The position numbers and the translations under genes were made by a program. A stretch of DNA of 64,000 nt from contig CAYXBZ010000001.1 of assembly GCA_964463605.1 (NCBI GenBank), positions 7,842-71,841 of the forward strand. Reading direction: 5' to 3'. The notes beneath the pieces are model-generated. The model saw only the letters and a list, made by a program, of their open reading frames with translations. It had not been told where the DNA came from and made no database searches. The stretch is from DAOLOF01 sp964463605. GTDB lineage: Bacteria > Patescibacteriota > Microgenomatia > UBA1400 > PJMF01. This document shows, piece after piece, positions 45,848 through 54,846 of the stretch; the stretch's first letter is position 1, and each line of letters begins with the position of its first letter.

Positions 45848-48124
45848 TTAGATTGATGTTTGTGTGGAGTTAATTGGAAAATTGGGCCATTGACCAGAAA
45901 TTAGCAGCTTCTCTTCAACCAAATTATCTTCAACTAGCTTTTGCCACAACTGTTCGGTGATAAATGGCATAAAAGGGTGGAATAGTTTAAGGAATGTGGT
46001 CAATCCCACCGTTAAGTTTTCTAGGGAGATCTGATCATTCTTGCATTGCTCAATACACTCATCGCAAAACCAATGCCAAAAACGATTATAAAGAGTTTCT
46101 GCTGCCAAACCAACTTGATATCGTTGCAATTGGTCTGACACCTCCTTAACAACAGATGACAGATCTTGGGTAAACTTGGTGTCTAAGGGGAGAAGTTGTT
46201 GTGACTTAAATGGTTTATCTTCTATCATCAGCAAGATGAACCTGGCGGCATTCCAAAGTTTGTTGGTCAAGTTTCTCGCTGCTTTAAAATCTGGCTCTCC
46301 AATTGATTTGTCCAATCCCGCAGACGAACGAATGACGAGAGCCATTCTGAGCGCATCAGCGCCATGTTTTTCGGCAACTTCCATTGGATTGACGGCATTG
46401 CCTTTGCTTTTACTCATTTTCTGACCTTTGGCGTCTCTAATCAGCCCATGGAGATAGATTGTGTTGAATGGTAGTTTGTTGGTTAGAAATTTACCCATCA
46501 TCAACATTCTCATCACCCAGAACATTAGGATGTCATATCCAGTTTCCATAACTTGGGTGGGGTAGAAGCGTTCAAAGTCTCCAGGTTTGCTGTTTTTGAG
46601 CGTGGCTACCGGCCATTGGCTAGAGGAGAACCAGGTGTCAAAAGTATCGGTTTCTTGAAGGTGGTATTCTGAAGGTTCTTCAAGACTAATTTCGTACTCC
46701 GCCTCTTCTGGAGCTAGAAGCGATTGGAGACCTGCTTTTATCTCAGATAAATCGTGATTTTTTAGTAATTCACTTAAGCTTCCGGTCTGCTTTTGTTTAC
46801 TTTGGTCAATAAAGGTGATGTTGATTTGAGGATTTTTTCGACTGTCGTACCAAACTGGCATACGAATTCCCCATACAATTTGTCGGCTGATGTTCCAATC
46901 TTCCAAAATTTCTAGCCAGTGGCGCAAGATTTTGTCGTGTCCAGCTCCATACACCTTGAGCTTACCTCTGTCCAAGTCTTCAATAATTGGTTTAATTAAC
47001 GGCTTAATTTTGATGTAAAACTGGGGGAGGGGGAGAGGCTCAATGGCTCTCTTGCATCTGTAGCAAATAGCAACTGAGCTGTTATATTTTTGATCAATCT
47101 TGACTAGCAATTTGTTCTTTTCTAAATCTTCAACGACTTTCTTTCTGCCGGTGAAGATGGTTAAGCCTTGATACGGCCCAGCTAACTCGGTCAATCGGCC
47201 GCTAAAATCAATTGCTTTTTGGGGAGCTGTGTTTTTTAAGAGCTCTTCATTCTTGTGTTTTTCAAAGAACTCAAAGTCATTGTGATCGTGGTATGGGGTG
47301 ATCTTAACCACACCGGTGCCAAATTTTGGATCTACAAACTCATCGGCGATAACAGGAAGTTGGTAGGTGGTGAATAGCCCTGGAACTTCTAAAACTTTAC
47401 TTACATACTCTTGATATCGTTTATCTTCGGGATGAACGGCTAGAGCAACATCGGCAAACTTGGTTTCTGGTCTGGTGGTAGCGACCACTAGAGGTCCATA
47501 TTTTATGTAATACAAGGGGTTAGTTTGTTCCAGATGGTTTATTTCTAGTTCACTGAAGCCTGTGCCGCACTTAGTGCAGTAGTTGACCAAGCGGTTGGCT
47601 CTATATATCAATCCTTTTTCTGAAAGTTTAACAAAAGTGTTGAGAACGGTGTCAACGATGTCTTGATCGAGGGTAAATTTGTAGCGAGACCAGTCGGCGC
47701 TGGCGCCTAGCTTCTTCATTTGATTGATGGATGTATCGGAGTTTTCCTGTACATAATCCCAAATCATTTTATAAAGAGTTTCTCTATCAAAGTTAAACCG
47801 AGACTGATCTTTTTTTTGTAGCTTTTTTTCAAAAACAAACTGAGTTTCAATGCCAGCGTGATCTGTGCCGGGCAGCCAGAGGGTGTCGTCTCCCAGCATC
47901 CGGTGATAGCGAATTAAGATATCCTCGATAGTGACAAACATGGCGTGTCCAACGTGCAGCGGATCATTGGCATTGGGAGGAGGCATAATGATAGTAAAAG
48001 GCTCATTTTGAGTCTCTTTTTTGTTGGCCGAGTTGAGTTTACTGTCAGGATTAAATGACTCTAAACTTTCCCAAAGTTGGTAGATTTTGTGCTCGCACTG
48101 AGTGTGATCGTAGTGTTTGTCCAT
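45848..48124 (-). CDS. valS: valyl-tRNA synthetase (short form)
   Basis: 758 residues from the ATG at 48124. Charges tRNA-Val. Class I signatures: HVGH in PPPNANDPLHVGH and KMSKS in GQKMSKSKGN; editing domain with ATTRPETKFADVALAVHPED. Two CxxC pairs (YCTKCG and CYRCKRAIEP) probably bind zinc. It is clearly shorter than the ~880-950 residues of E. coli and Bacillus enzymes: the C-terminal coiled-coil arm is absent and the protein stops after the anticodon-binding domain (FMPFITEQLWQKL). TACAAT about 30 bases upstream may be its promoter. Confidence 0.95.
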   Translation of the reverse strand: MDKHYDHTQCEHKIYQLWESLESFNPDSKLNSANKKETQNEPFTIIMPPPNANDPLHVGHAMFVTIEDILIRYHRMLGDDTLWLPGTDHAGIETQFVFEKKLQKKDQSRFNFDRETLYKMIWDYVQENSDTSINQMKKLGASADWSRYKFTLDQDIVDTVLNTFVKLSEKGLIYRANRLVNYCTKCGTGFSELEINHLEQTNPLYYIKYGPLVVATTRPETKFADVALAVHPEDKRYQEYVSKVLEVPGLFTTYQLPVIADEFVDPKFGTGVVKITPYHDHNDFEFFEKHKNEELLKNTAPQKAIDFSGRLTELAGPYQGLTIFTGRKKVVEDLEKNKLLVKIDQKYNSSVAICYRCKRAIEPLPLPQFYIKIKPLIKPIIEDLDRGKLKVYGAGHDKILRHWLEILEDWNISRQIVWGIRMPVWYDSRKNPQINITFIDQSKQKQTGSLSELLKNHDLSEIKAGLQSLLAPEEAEYEISLEEPSEYHLQETDTFDTWFSSSQWPVATLKNSKPGDFERFYPTQVMETGYDILMFWVMRMLMMGKFLTNKLPFNTIYLHGLIRDAKGQKMSKSKGNAVNPMEVAEKHGADALRMALVIRSSAGLDKSIGEPDFKAARNLTNKLWNAARFILLMIEDKPFKSQQLLPLDTKFTQDLSSVVKEVSDQLQRYQVGLAAETLYNRFWHWFCDECIEQCKNDQISLENLTVGLTTFLKLFHPFMPFITEQLWQKLVEDNLVEEKLLISGQWPNFPINSTQTSI

Positions 48125-48416
48125 TTTTAAGTTTTTTTTGGTTTTGCCAGACAATTGTAACACAGCGAGGCAGCGATATTTAGCGGCTGCGCTACCGATA
48201 GTTGATGAGTTTGCATGATTTTTGATATTTTTTGCGACTATATATATGAATCAATCAAGACAGACTGTTTTTGTGGGTGGAATTGAGATTAGCACTAAAC
48301 AATAACAGAGGATACCAAAAGTAAATTTGGGTATATTCTTTTTTTGTTTTTTTTTAAAGCTATCACGTCTGTCAACTGATGGAAAAACTAACAAAAAGTA
48401 TTCAAGAAGTATAAAA

Positions 48417-49649
48417 ATGCTGAGTCTTAAGCTTAAAGATACCGCGACTCCAGCTTCAAAGAGGATGAGGCAGTTGCAGCAGAAAATTTTGGGCTCTATT
48501 GGGGTCCAGGAAAGCGAGTTGAGAGAGCTATTTGCTGTTAACTCTTTTGATGCTGACCTGGTCGGAAGCAAAAACTGTGAAAACTTAATTGGCAGCGTTG
48601 AGGTGCCAGTGGGGTTGGCTGGCCCACTGAAGGCTGAGGTTGGGTTTATTGGTTTTAATTCTGAGAAAAAGGAAAAGCTAATCTTATTTTTGCCTCTGGC
48701 GACTACAGAGGGAGCCCTGGTGGCTAGTGTTAATCGGGGTTGCAAGGTCTTATCCGAGGCTGGCAGTCTTAAAATACAGGTCAAAAAGGTGGGCATGAGT
48801 CGGGCACCAGTTTTTGGGTTTGACGATATGAGTGAGGCGGTGGGGTTTGTTGAGTGGTTGGAGGAGGATGGGAGGTTTGATCAAATTAAAAAAGTTTGCG
48901 AAAAGACCAGCTCTCATCTAAAGCTACAAAACTTTCAAACTTGGCAAGTTGGCAGATCGGTTTTTGTTCGTTTTGTTTTTGATACTGATCAAGCGATGGG
49001 TATGAACATGGTGACGATTGCTCTGGATAACTTATGGAAAAAAATGTTGAAAAGTTACCCAGATATAAAATTAATTTCTTTGTCTGGCAATATGTGTGTT
49101 GATAAAAAGAGCTCAGCTCTTAATAGATTGTTGGGCCGGGGATATGAAGTGCAGGCAGAGGCCGTGCTGTCAGCTGAGGTTTTGGAAACCATTTTAAAAA
49201 CAAACTCAGATATCTTCTTTCAAACTTATTACTGGAAAAATGTGGTGGGCTCCAATACCGCTGGATCACTAAACCTAAATATGCACGCTGCCAATATGGT
49301 AGCCGCTGTCTTTTTGGCTACCGGTCAAGACATGGCTCATGTGGTTGAGTCCTCACAAGGATCACTTTATGTTGAAAAGCAAGGAGGCGGTGATTTGTAT
49401 TTGACATTAAGAATGCCTAATTTAAATCTGGGGACGGTGGGAGGAGGCACCTCTTTACCGGCTTTTTCGCAAGCTAGAAATCTAATTTTACAAGCGGCGG
49501 GTCAGTTTCAAAAGGTTGAATCAAGACATTTGGCAGCAGCTGTGGCAGGCACCGTTCTAGCTGGGGAGATCTCGGGGCTAGCTGCCCTGTCCAGCAACTC
49601 GCTGGCTGGCGCCCATCAAACATTAGCCAGAGGAGAGGTGAAAAAATAA
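48417..49649 (+). CDS. hmgA: hydroxymethylglutaryl-CoA reductase (class I, NADPH type)
   Basis: 410 residues. Reduces HMG-CoA to mevalonate, the committed step. Class I (archaeal/eukaryotic) signatures: ENLIGSVEVPVGLAGP, the catalytic Glu in TTEGALVASVNRGCK, DQAMGMNM (canonical DAMGMN), SGNMCVDKKSSALN with the catalytic Lys, the catalytic Asp in ATGQDMAHVVES, GTVGGGTSLP and a His in LAGAHQTLAR near the end. First gene of the isoprenoid operon; the next gene starts 10 bases later. An ATG at 48417 is preferred over upstream starts; a TATAAA lies just before it. Confidence 0.95.
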   Translation: MLSLKLKDTATPASKRMRQLQQKILGSIGVQESELRELFAVNSFDADLVGSKNCENLIGSVEVPVGLAGPLKAEVGFIGFNSEKKEKLILFLPLATTEGALVASVNRGCKVLSEAGSLKIQVKKVGMSRAPVFGFDDMSEAVGFVEWLEEDGRFDQIKKVCEKTSSHLKLQNFQTWQVGRSVFVRFVFDTDQAMGMNMVTIALDNLWKKMLKSYPDIKLISLSGNMCVDKKSSALNRLLGRGYEVQAEAVLSAEVLETILKTNSDIFFQTYYWKNVVGSNTAGSLNLNMHAANMVAAVFLATGQDMAHVVESSQGSLYVEKQGGGDLYLTLRMPNLNLGTVGGGTSLPAFSQARNLILQAAGQFQKVESRHLAAAVAGTVLAGEISGLAALSSNSLAGAHQTLARGEVKK

Positions 49650-49659
49650 ACTTCAGCTT

Positions 49660-50715
49660 ATGAAAATTACAAAACCAGTGGGAATTGTTAGTTATGGAGT
49701 CAGCCTGCCTTCTTGGGCTGTGTCGACCGAAGTAATCGAACTAGCTCAGGGGAGAGGGGAGGGGTCGGTTGCCAACTCACTGAAAATTTTTCAAAAAAGT
49801 ATGCCCGATCTTGATGAGGACACGACTACCCTAGCAACTGCGGCCGGCTTGCAGGCTTTGGAGAGGTTGGATTTATCCGTGCAAGACATTGGCGCACTTT
49901 TTATTGGCAGCGAAAGCCATCCGTATGCAGTTAAGCCCACTGGCACAATGGTGGCTGGAGCTTTAGGACTACCCTCAGACTTGGCAATGGCCGACCTGCA
50001 GTTTGCCTGTAAGGCTGGCACTCAAGGAATGCAGATCTGTGCCAGTTATGTTTTATCAAAATTTGTGAAGCTGGGAATGGCAATTGGCGCTGATACGGCT
50101 CAGGCTGCTCCAGGCGACGCTCTTGAATTTAGCGCTGCGGCTGGGGGTGCCGCTTATGTTTTTGGCTCAATCAACCTTTTGGCGAAATTGCTCGCCACCG
50201 CCTCTATCGCCACCGACACCCCCGACTTTTGGCGCCGACCAGGGGAAAGTTATCCTAAGCACGGAGGTAGATTTACTGGTGAGCCAGCTTATTTCAAGCA
50301 TATTGTTCAGGCCAGCGAAAAACTGTTGGGCGAGGTAGAGCTTCAACCCAAAGATTTTGATTACTGTGTATTTCACACCCCAAACGGCAAGTTTCCGCGA
50401 CAGGTAGCCAAGAAACTAGGCTTTACTCAAGAGCAGCTTCAACCAAGTCTGATTGTGGAGAAGATTGGTAATACCTATGCTGGAGCAATTCCATTAGCCT
50501 TGGCGGCAGTTTTGGATCAAGCCAAGGCAAACCAAAAAATCTTTGTGACCGCTTTTGGTTCTGGTGCCGGAGCCGACAGCTTTATTTTTGAAACAACAAA
50601 TCGCCTAGTTAAGCAAAAAAAACATTGGTCAAATTTTGTTTTAGACCAGATTCAATCAATGAAATTAATGAGTAGCGAACAGTTTTTAAACGCGAGAGCA
50701 GTTGCCTCTCACTAA
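49660..50715 (+). CDS. hydroxymethylglutaryl-CoA synthase (archaeal type)
   Basis: 351 residues. Condenses acetoacetyl-CoA with acetyl-CoA to HMG-CoA. Thiolase-fold with VGIVSYGVSLPSWAV start, ESHPYAVKPTGTMVAGALGL, the nucleophilic Cys in ADLQFACKAGTQGMQ, the His in CVFHTPNGKFPRQVAKKLGF and GNTYAGAIPLALA. Length and motifs agree with archaeal MvaS, which forms a complex with thiolase and DUF35 protein; exactly these two genes follow (15- and 12-base gaps), which supports channelling of acetoacetyl-CoA. Confidence 0.94.
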   Translation: MKITKPVGIVSYGVSLPSWAVSTEVIELAQGRGEGSVANSLKIFQKSMPDLDEDTTTLATAAGLQALERLDLSVQDIGALFIGSESHPYAVKPTGTMVAGALGLPSDLAMADLQFACKAGTQGMQICASYVLSKFVKLGMAIGADTAQAAPGDALEFSAAAGGAAYVFGSINLLAKLLATASIATDTPDFWRRPGESYPKHGGRFTGEPAYFKHIVQASEKLLGEVELQPKDFDYCVFHTPNGKFPRQVAKKLGFTQEQLQPSLIVEKIGNTYAGAIPLALAAVLDQAKANQKIFVTAFGSGAGADSFIFETTNRLVKQKKHWSNFVLDQIQSMKLMSSEQFLNARAVASH

Positions 50716-50730
50716 AAATTAAGCTTAAAA

Positions 50731-51840
50731 ATGAAAATTACTATTGCCGGACATTACACCACCAAAATAGGGGAGCTGTGGCACTTGGGCCTGGAAGATT
50801 TAGCCAGGGAAGCTGTTGAGGGAGCTGTAGCCAATGCCAAGGTTGATCTTAAAAAGATTGACGCGGTTTTTGTGGCTAGCAAAGCCTCTGGCTCTTTCAA
50901 CAATCAAAGGCACATTAATGCTTTGGTGAGTAGTTTTTTCTCACACAACCCACCTGCAACCAGGATTGAGGGCGCTTGTGCCTCTGGCGGTTTAGCCTTA
51001 ATTGCCGCTGAGCAATCATTATTATCCAAAGAAAATCAAACGGTTTTGGTGTTGGGGGTGGAAAAGATGACCGATGTTGATGGGGTAGGGGCTACCTCTA
51101 TTTTGTCTACCGCTGCCAGCACGCAGCTAGAAGGAGGCTCAACTTTTCCTGGATTGTATGCTCTGTTAGCACAAGCACATCAACTAGAGTTTAAGACTAG
51201 TAGGGAAATACTTTCGGCTGTATCGGTCAAAAATCACCGCCATGCTTTAACTAATCCATTAGCTCAGTATCACAAGGAGTTTACTCTAAAGCAGGTGAGC
51301 AACAGCGCTTTGGTGGCTGACCCACTGAGATTACTTGACTGTTCTCCAGTCTCCGATGGAGCTTCGGCAGTGATCTTAACTACGAAAAACATTAAAAACA
51401 AAGCCCAAATTATTGGAGCAGGCCACGGTCAAGACTCACTTGATTTAGCTCACAGAAAAAGCCTAACTGAGCTGGCGGCCACTAAACGGGCAGCAAAAAA
51501 AGCTTTTGCCAGCAGTGACTTAACTCCTAACAAAATCGAGGCGGCGGAAGTTCATGACTGCTTTACCATTGCTGAGATTTTGGCAATAGAGGACTTGGGC
51601 TTCTTCCCCAAAGGGGGTGGCGGCAAAGCTACTCTTGAGGGTAAAACTGAGCGAAGGAGCAAGTTGGTGGTAAATGGATCGGGGGGACTGAAGGCCTTTG
51701 GTCATCCAGTGGGAGCTACTGGAGTTAAGCAAGTCTCTTACCTGGCTGAGCAAATTGAAAAAGGCGAGTGCGGCCTAGCTTTGGCTCACAACGTGGGTGG
51801 TTCTGGAGCAACGGCGGTGGTTCATATTCTTAGCAAATAA
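50731..51840 (+). CDS. acetyl-CoA C-acetyltransferase (archaeal-type thiolase)
   Basis: 369 residues. Makes acetoacetyl-CoA from two acetyl-CoA. Catalytic Cys in IEGACASGGLAL, the HDCFT-type motif in EVHDCFTIAEI, His in AFGHPVGATGV and the C-terminal NVGGSGATAVVHIL. The last motif lacks the second Cys of biosynthetic thiolases (CxG replaced by VGGSG), as in archaeal thiolases partnered with HMG-CoA synthase. Sits between the synthase and the DUF35 gene. Confidence 0.93.
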   Translation: MKITIAGHYTTKIGELWHLGLEDLAREAVEGAVANAKVDLKKIDAVFVASKASGSFNNQRHINALVSSFFSHNPPATRIEGACASGGLALIAAEQSLLSKENQTVLVLGVEKMTDVDGVGATSILSTAASTQLEGGSTFPGLYALLAQAHQLEFKTSREILSAVSVKNHRHALTNPLAQYHKEFTLKQVSNSALVADPLRLLDCSPVSDGASAVILTTKNIKNKAQIIGAGHGQDSLDLAHRKSLTELAATKRAAKKAFASSDLTPNKIEAAEVHDCFTIAEILAIEDLGFFPKGGGGKATLEGKTERRSKLVVNGSGGLKAFGHPVGATGVKQVSYLAEQIEKGECGLALAHNVGGSGATAVVHILSK

Positions 51841-51852
51841 TTATAAATAAAC

Positions 51853-52146
51853 ATGATAAATCCAGCTAAATATTGGAGGAACGCAAAACAAACCAAGCTC
51901 TATCTGGGTCGCAAGGGGACTGTGGTGGTAGTCACATACATCAGGTCGGCTGGGATGGATCATCAGTCATCAACACCTTATTCATTTGCAGTTGTTGAGT
52001 TGGCTGATGGTGAAAAAGTAGAGTTGACGGGAGTGGGGCATGAAAAGCTGGAGGTTGGTGATAAAATTGAGTGCGTTTTGAGAAAAATTCCTCCCAATGA
52101 CGGCGCAGGATTGATCGAGTACATCATTAAAGCTAAGAAAATATGA
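51853..52146 (+). CDS. DUF35 OB-fold protein lacking the zinc ribbon
   Basis: 97 residues. DUF35 proteins bridge HMG-CoA synthase and thiolase in archaea. The C-terminal OB-fold pattern is clear (PYSFAVVELADGEKVELTGV, LEVGDKIECVLRKI, GAGLIEYIIKAKK). The N-terminal WR-type helix (PAKYWRNAKQTKLYLGRKG) runs directly into the OB barrel: the usual rubredoxin-like CxxC...CxxC ribbon is gone, and the protein contains only one Cys. The ATGA at 52143 couples it with the isomerase gene. Confidence 0.88.
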   Translation: MINPAKYWRNAKQTKLYLGRKGTVVVVTYIRSAGMDHQSSTPYSFAVVELADGEKVELTGVGHEKLEVGDKIECVLRKIPPNDGAGLIEYIIKAKKI

Positions 52147-52688
52147 CAGACAAAAACCTAGACCAAGTGACGCTGGTTGATGCCAATGACAACCAGATTG
52201 GCTCTCAAGATAAGATTGAGGCTCATCGAGGCGATGGTCAGCTTCATCGGGCTATTAGCGTTTTTTTGTTTGATAATAAGGGAAAATTATTAATTCAGCA
52301 GCGCAGCAACAAAAAGATTGTGGGAGCGCTCATGTGGGCTAACACCGCTTGCGGCAATGTTAGGCCTGGAGAAAGCTATCTTGATTGTGCCAAGCGGCGC
52401 TTGAAAGAGGAGCTGGGTATCGAGGAAGTAGGGCTGAGTGAGGTGGGCAAGTTTCAGTATCAAGTGAGTTTTGACAATGGCTTTAGCGAGAATGAAATCG
52501 ACACAATTTTTGTGGGGAGATTTTTGGGAGAGGCGAGGCCTAACCCAGAGGAAGTTTCAGCCATCGACTGGATTAATTTTGAAGATTTGCTGCGAGATAA
52601 AAAAAACTATGCACCGTGGGTGGAGAAAATTATGGAAAATTCTCAGATAAAAAACACTATTTATAAGCTTGCTAAGGAGAAGCGATGA
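52143..52688 (+). CDS. idi: isopentenyl-diphosphate delta-isomerase, type 1
   Basis: 181 residues, Nudix-fold IDI-1, interconverts IPP and DMAPP. Visible: His ligands in KIEAHRGDGQLHRAISVFLF, the catalytic Cys in WANTACGNVRPGE, the Nudix-like helix RLKEELGIEE and the Glu pair in SENEID. The position of the E. coli His69 ligand (CGHP) reads Asn (CGNV). Starts with a 4-base ATGA overlap with the DUF35 gene and ends with another ATGA overlap with the next gene, so it is translationally coupled on both sides. Confidence 0.92.
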   Translation: MTDKNLDQVTLVDANDNQIGSQDKIEAHRGDGQLHRAISVFLFDNKGKLLIQQRSNKKIVGALMWANTACGNVRPGESYLDCAKRRLKEELGIEEVGLSEVGKFQYQVSFDNGFSENEIDTIFVGRFLGEARPNPEEVSAIDWINFEDLLRDKKNYAPWVEKIMENSQIKNTIYKLAKEKR

Positions 52689-53305
52689 TTGCCAAGGAGG
52701 GGTTAGCACTAAATTCATCAAGCGCATCGGAGTTTGGAGAGAAACCAACGGCAGTAGCAGCGGTTATGCTCTATCATGATTTAACCACAAACAAATATTG
52801 GGTCTTGTTTGCCGGTCTTCTCAAGGAAGACATTGGCAAGTACGAACGTTCTCTTGATTCGAGAAACGGTGATGATGCTGATGAAATACCTCTTCATCCA
52901 GTTTTTCTAACAGATAACCAAGCGGGATTTAACTGGGGAGGTGTGAGTGGTGGGGTGAGGGAGGGGGAGACACCAACTCAAGCTTTAAGAAGGGAAACTC
53001 AAGAAGAGACCAATCTGAGCTCATATGCAAAGTTTTTTGCTTCCAGCGCAAATCGACACATGCGACTGAAGCCGTATCTAGTGAACCAATATCGTCCGGC
53101 AAGCGGAAACAACAAGGGAGCAGAATTAGTTTATAAGGTTGATCCTCGAGCGATTATAATTGACCAGAGAATTTTTGAAGAATCTTTAAATAGGGGTTTT
53201 GAGGCTTACTGTTTGGATATGATTGACGATGATTTTTTAAAGTCGATTCGTCCAGCAGTTAGACCAATTGTTGAGCAGTTGCAACGGTTGCTACTAGTTG
53301 ACTAA
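52685..53305 (+). CDS. Nudix hydrolase
   Basis: 206 residues. Nudix box GGVREGETPTQALRRETQEE is complete (G-x5-E-x7-REx2EE). Substrate unknown. Its place between idi and the isopentenyl phosphate kinase gene suggests a role with prenyl phosphates or housekeeping of nucleotides, but that is inference. Starts with a 4-base overlap with idi. The N-terminal ~30 residues are not conserved-looking. Confidence 0.85.
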   Translation: MIAKEGLALNSSSASEFGEKPTAVAAVMLYHDLTTNKYWVLFAGLLKEDIGKYERSLDSRNGDDADEIPLHPVFLTDNQAGFNWGGVSGGVREGETPTQALRRETQEETNLSSYAKFFASSANRHMRLKPYLVNQYRPASGNNKGAELVYKVDPRAIIIDQRIFEESLNRGFEAYCLDMIDDDFLKSIRPAVRPIVEQLQRLLLVD

Positions 53306-53332
53306 GCTGTCACAAAATTAATAAGAATTTAT

Positions 53333-54130
53333 ATGAAAAAACCAATTACGCTAATAAAAATCGGCGGCTCACTCATCACCGATAAAAACAAACCATTTCA
53401 GGTTAACAATCAGGCTCTCAAGATTATTGCTCAGGAGGTCAAAAAAGCCTCCTTGACAGACAAACAGCTAATAGTTGGCCATGGTGCAGGATCTTTTGCT
53501 CACGTACCAGCAAAAAAATATCAAACACACCTTGGAATTAAAAATGAGTCTAGTTATCGAGGTATTGCTGAAGTCGCCGATGTTGCTGCTCAGCTAAATC
53601 GAATCGTAATGAGAGAATTGCTAAATCAAGGTGTAAATGCGGTGTCGGTTAGTCCTCTCAGTAGCATGGTGGCAAAAAATCATGGGTTATCCACAATTTT
53701 TACACAACCACTTGAGTTGCTTTTGGAGCACGGCCTCTTGCCGGTTGTTTATGGAGATCAGATTTTAGATGAAGAAGTAGGGTGCACCATTTTTTCTACA
53801 GAAAAAGTATTAGCTTATCTCGCTCTAGATCTCAAAGCAAAGGGCTATGTGGTTGAGCAGATTATTCAGTGCGGACAAACCAGCGGTGTCTACGATGCCG
53901 ACGGCAAAACTATTTCTGAGATAAACTCTAGAAATTTTGATCAATACAAACAAACTCTTGGTGGATCAGGAGGAGTTGATGTAACTGGAGGAATGCTTCA
54001 CAAGGTAGAGGAAACTTTGGAATTGGCAAAAAAAGGAATTCCGGGATTAATCATTGATGGCATTGTTCACGGGACTCTTTCGGATGCTATTAGTGGCAAA
54101 AAAGTAGTTGGTACTAAAATAGTAGCTTAA
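53333..54130 (+). CDS. ipk: isopentenyl phosphate kinase
   Basis: 265 residues, amino-acid-kinase fold. Phosphorylates isopentenyl phosphate to IPP in the modified mevalonate pathway. LIKIGGSLITDKN, then VGHGAGSFAHVPAKKY with the catalytic His of IPK (GSFxH), VSPLSSMV, PVVYGDQI, and SGVYDADGK with DVTGGMLHKVEE near the end. The His separates IPK from other amino-acid kinases such as fosfomycin kinase, its closest alternative. Its presence next to HMG-CoA reductase and uppS supports the archaeal-style route. Confidence 0.9.
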   Translation: MKKPITLIKIGGSLITDKNKPFQVNNQALKIIAQEVKKASLTDKQLIVGHGAGSFAHVPAKKYQTHLGIKNESSYRGIAEVADVAAQLNRIVMRELLNQGVNAVSVSPLSSMVAKNHGLSTIFTQPLELLLEHGLLPVVYGDQILDEEVGCTIFSTEKVLAYLALDLKAKGYVVEQIIQCGQTSGVYDADGKTISEINSRNFDQYKQTLGGSGGVDVTGGMLHKVEETLELAKKGIPGLIIDGIVHGTLSDAISGKKVVGTKIVA

Positions 54131-54143
54131 TTTCTATATATAT

Positions 54144-54842
54144 ATGTCAAACTCAAGCATCCCTCAACACATCGCCATTATTATGGACGGTAATCGCCGC
54201 TGGGCTCGTCAAAACAAGCTGCAAGTTTTTAAGGGTCACGAAAAGGTGGCTCAAGAAAATATTGAGAGACTCACCGACCATTGTATTAAACTAGGCATCC
54301 CCCATCTTACACTCTGGGCGTTTAGTACTGAAAACTGGAAAAGAGACAAACTAGAGGTTGAGGCGATACTGTCATTGATGCGCAGTATGTTTGCCAAAGG
54401 CTTTGAACCAATGATCAAAAAAAAAGTAAAGATTGAAACAATTGGAGATTTATCAAAATTTCCCGCCGACATTCAAGAAAGCATTCGAAAACTCAAGGAT
54501 GGCTCGGTTAACGACTACAAAATTGTTGTGACTTTTGCTCTTAATTATGGAGGAAGAAATGAAATCAGTCGAGCTGTAGAGAAACTGTTTCAAAGCGGAT
54601 TAAACATTGGTGAGACCCAACTTGAGTTTCAGTTAAGTGATTATCTTGACACCTCTTTTTTGCCGGATCCCGATTTAATCATTCGCACCGGAGGAGAACA
54701 GAGACTGTCGGGTTTTATGCCTTGGCAGAGCGTTTATTCTGAACTGTATTTTACTGATGTTTTGATGCCAGATTTTAACGAAAGCGAGCTTAATAAAGCT
54801 CTTGCTGAGTATCAAAGAAGAGAAAGAAGGTTTGGAGGCTAA
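54144..54842 (+). CDS. uppS: polyprenyl diphosphate synthase (UppS, cis type)
   Basis: 232 residues. Builds the undecaprenyl-type carrier lipid for wall synthesis. Signature IAIIMDGNRRWARQ with the catalytic Asp, FKGH, LTLWAFSTENWKR, FALNYGGRNEI and DLIIRTGGEQRLSGFMPWQSVYSEL, as in bacterial UppS. It closes the isoprenoid operon 13 bases after ipk and faces the convergent pilin array only 4 bases after its stop. Confidence 0.95.
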   Translation: MSNSSIPQHIAIIMDGNRRWARQNKLQVFKGHEKVAQENIERLTDHCIKLGIPHLTLWAFSTENWKRDKLEVEAILSLMRSMFAKGFEPMIKKKVKIETIGDLSKFPADIQESIRKLKDGSVNDYKIVVTFALNYGGRNEISRAVEKLFQSGLNIGETQLEFQLSDYLDTSFLPDPDLIIRTGGEQRLSGFMPWQSVYSELYFTDVLMPDFNESELNKALAEYQRRERRFGG

Positions 54843-54846
54843 CTAG

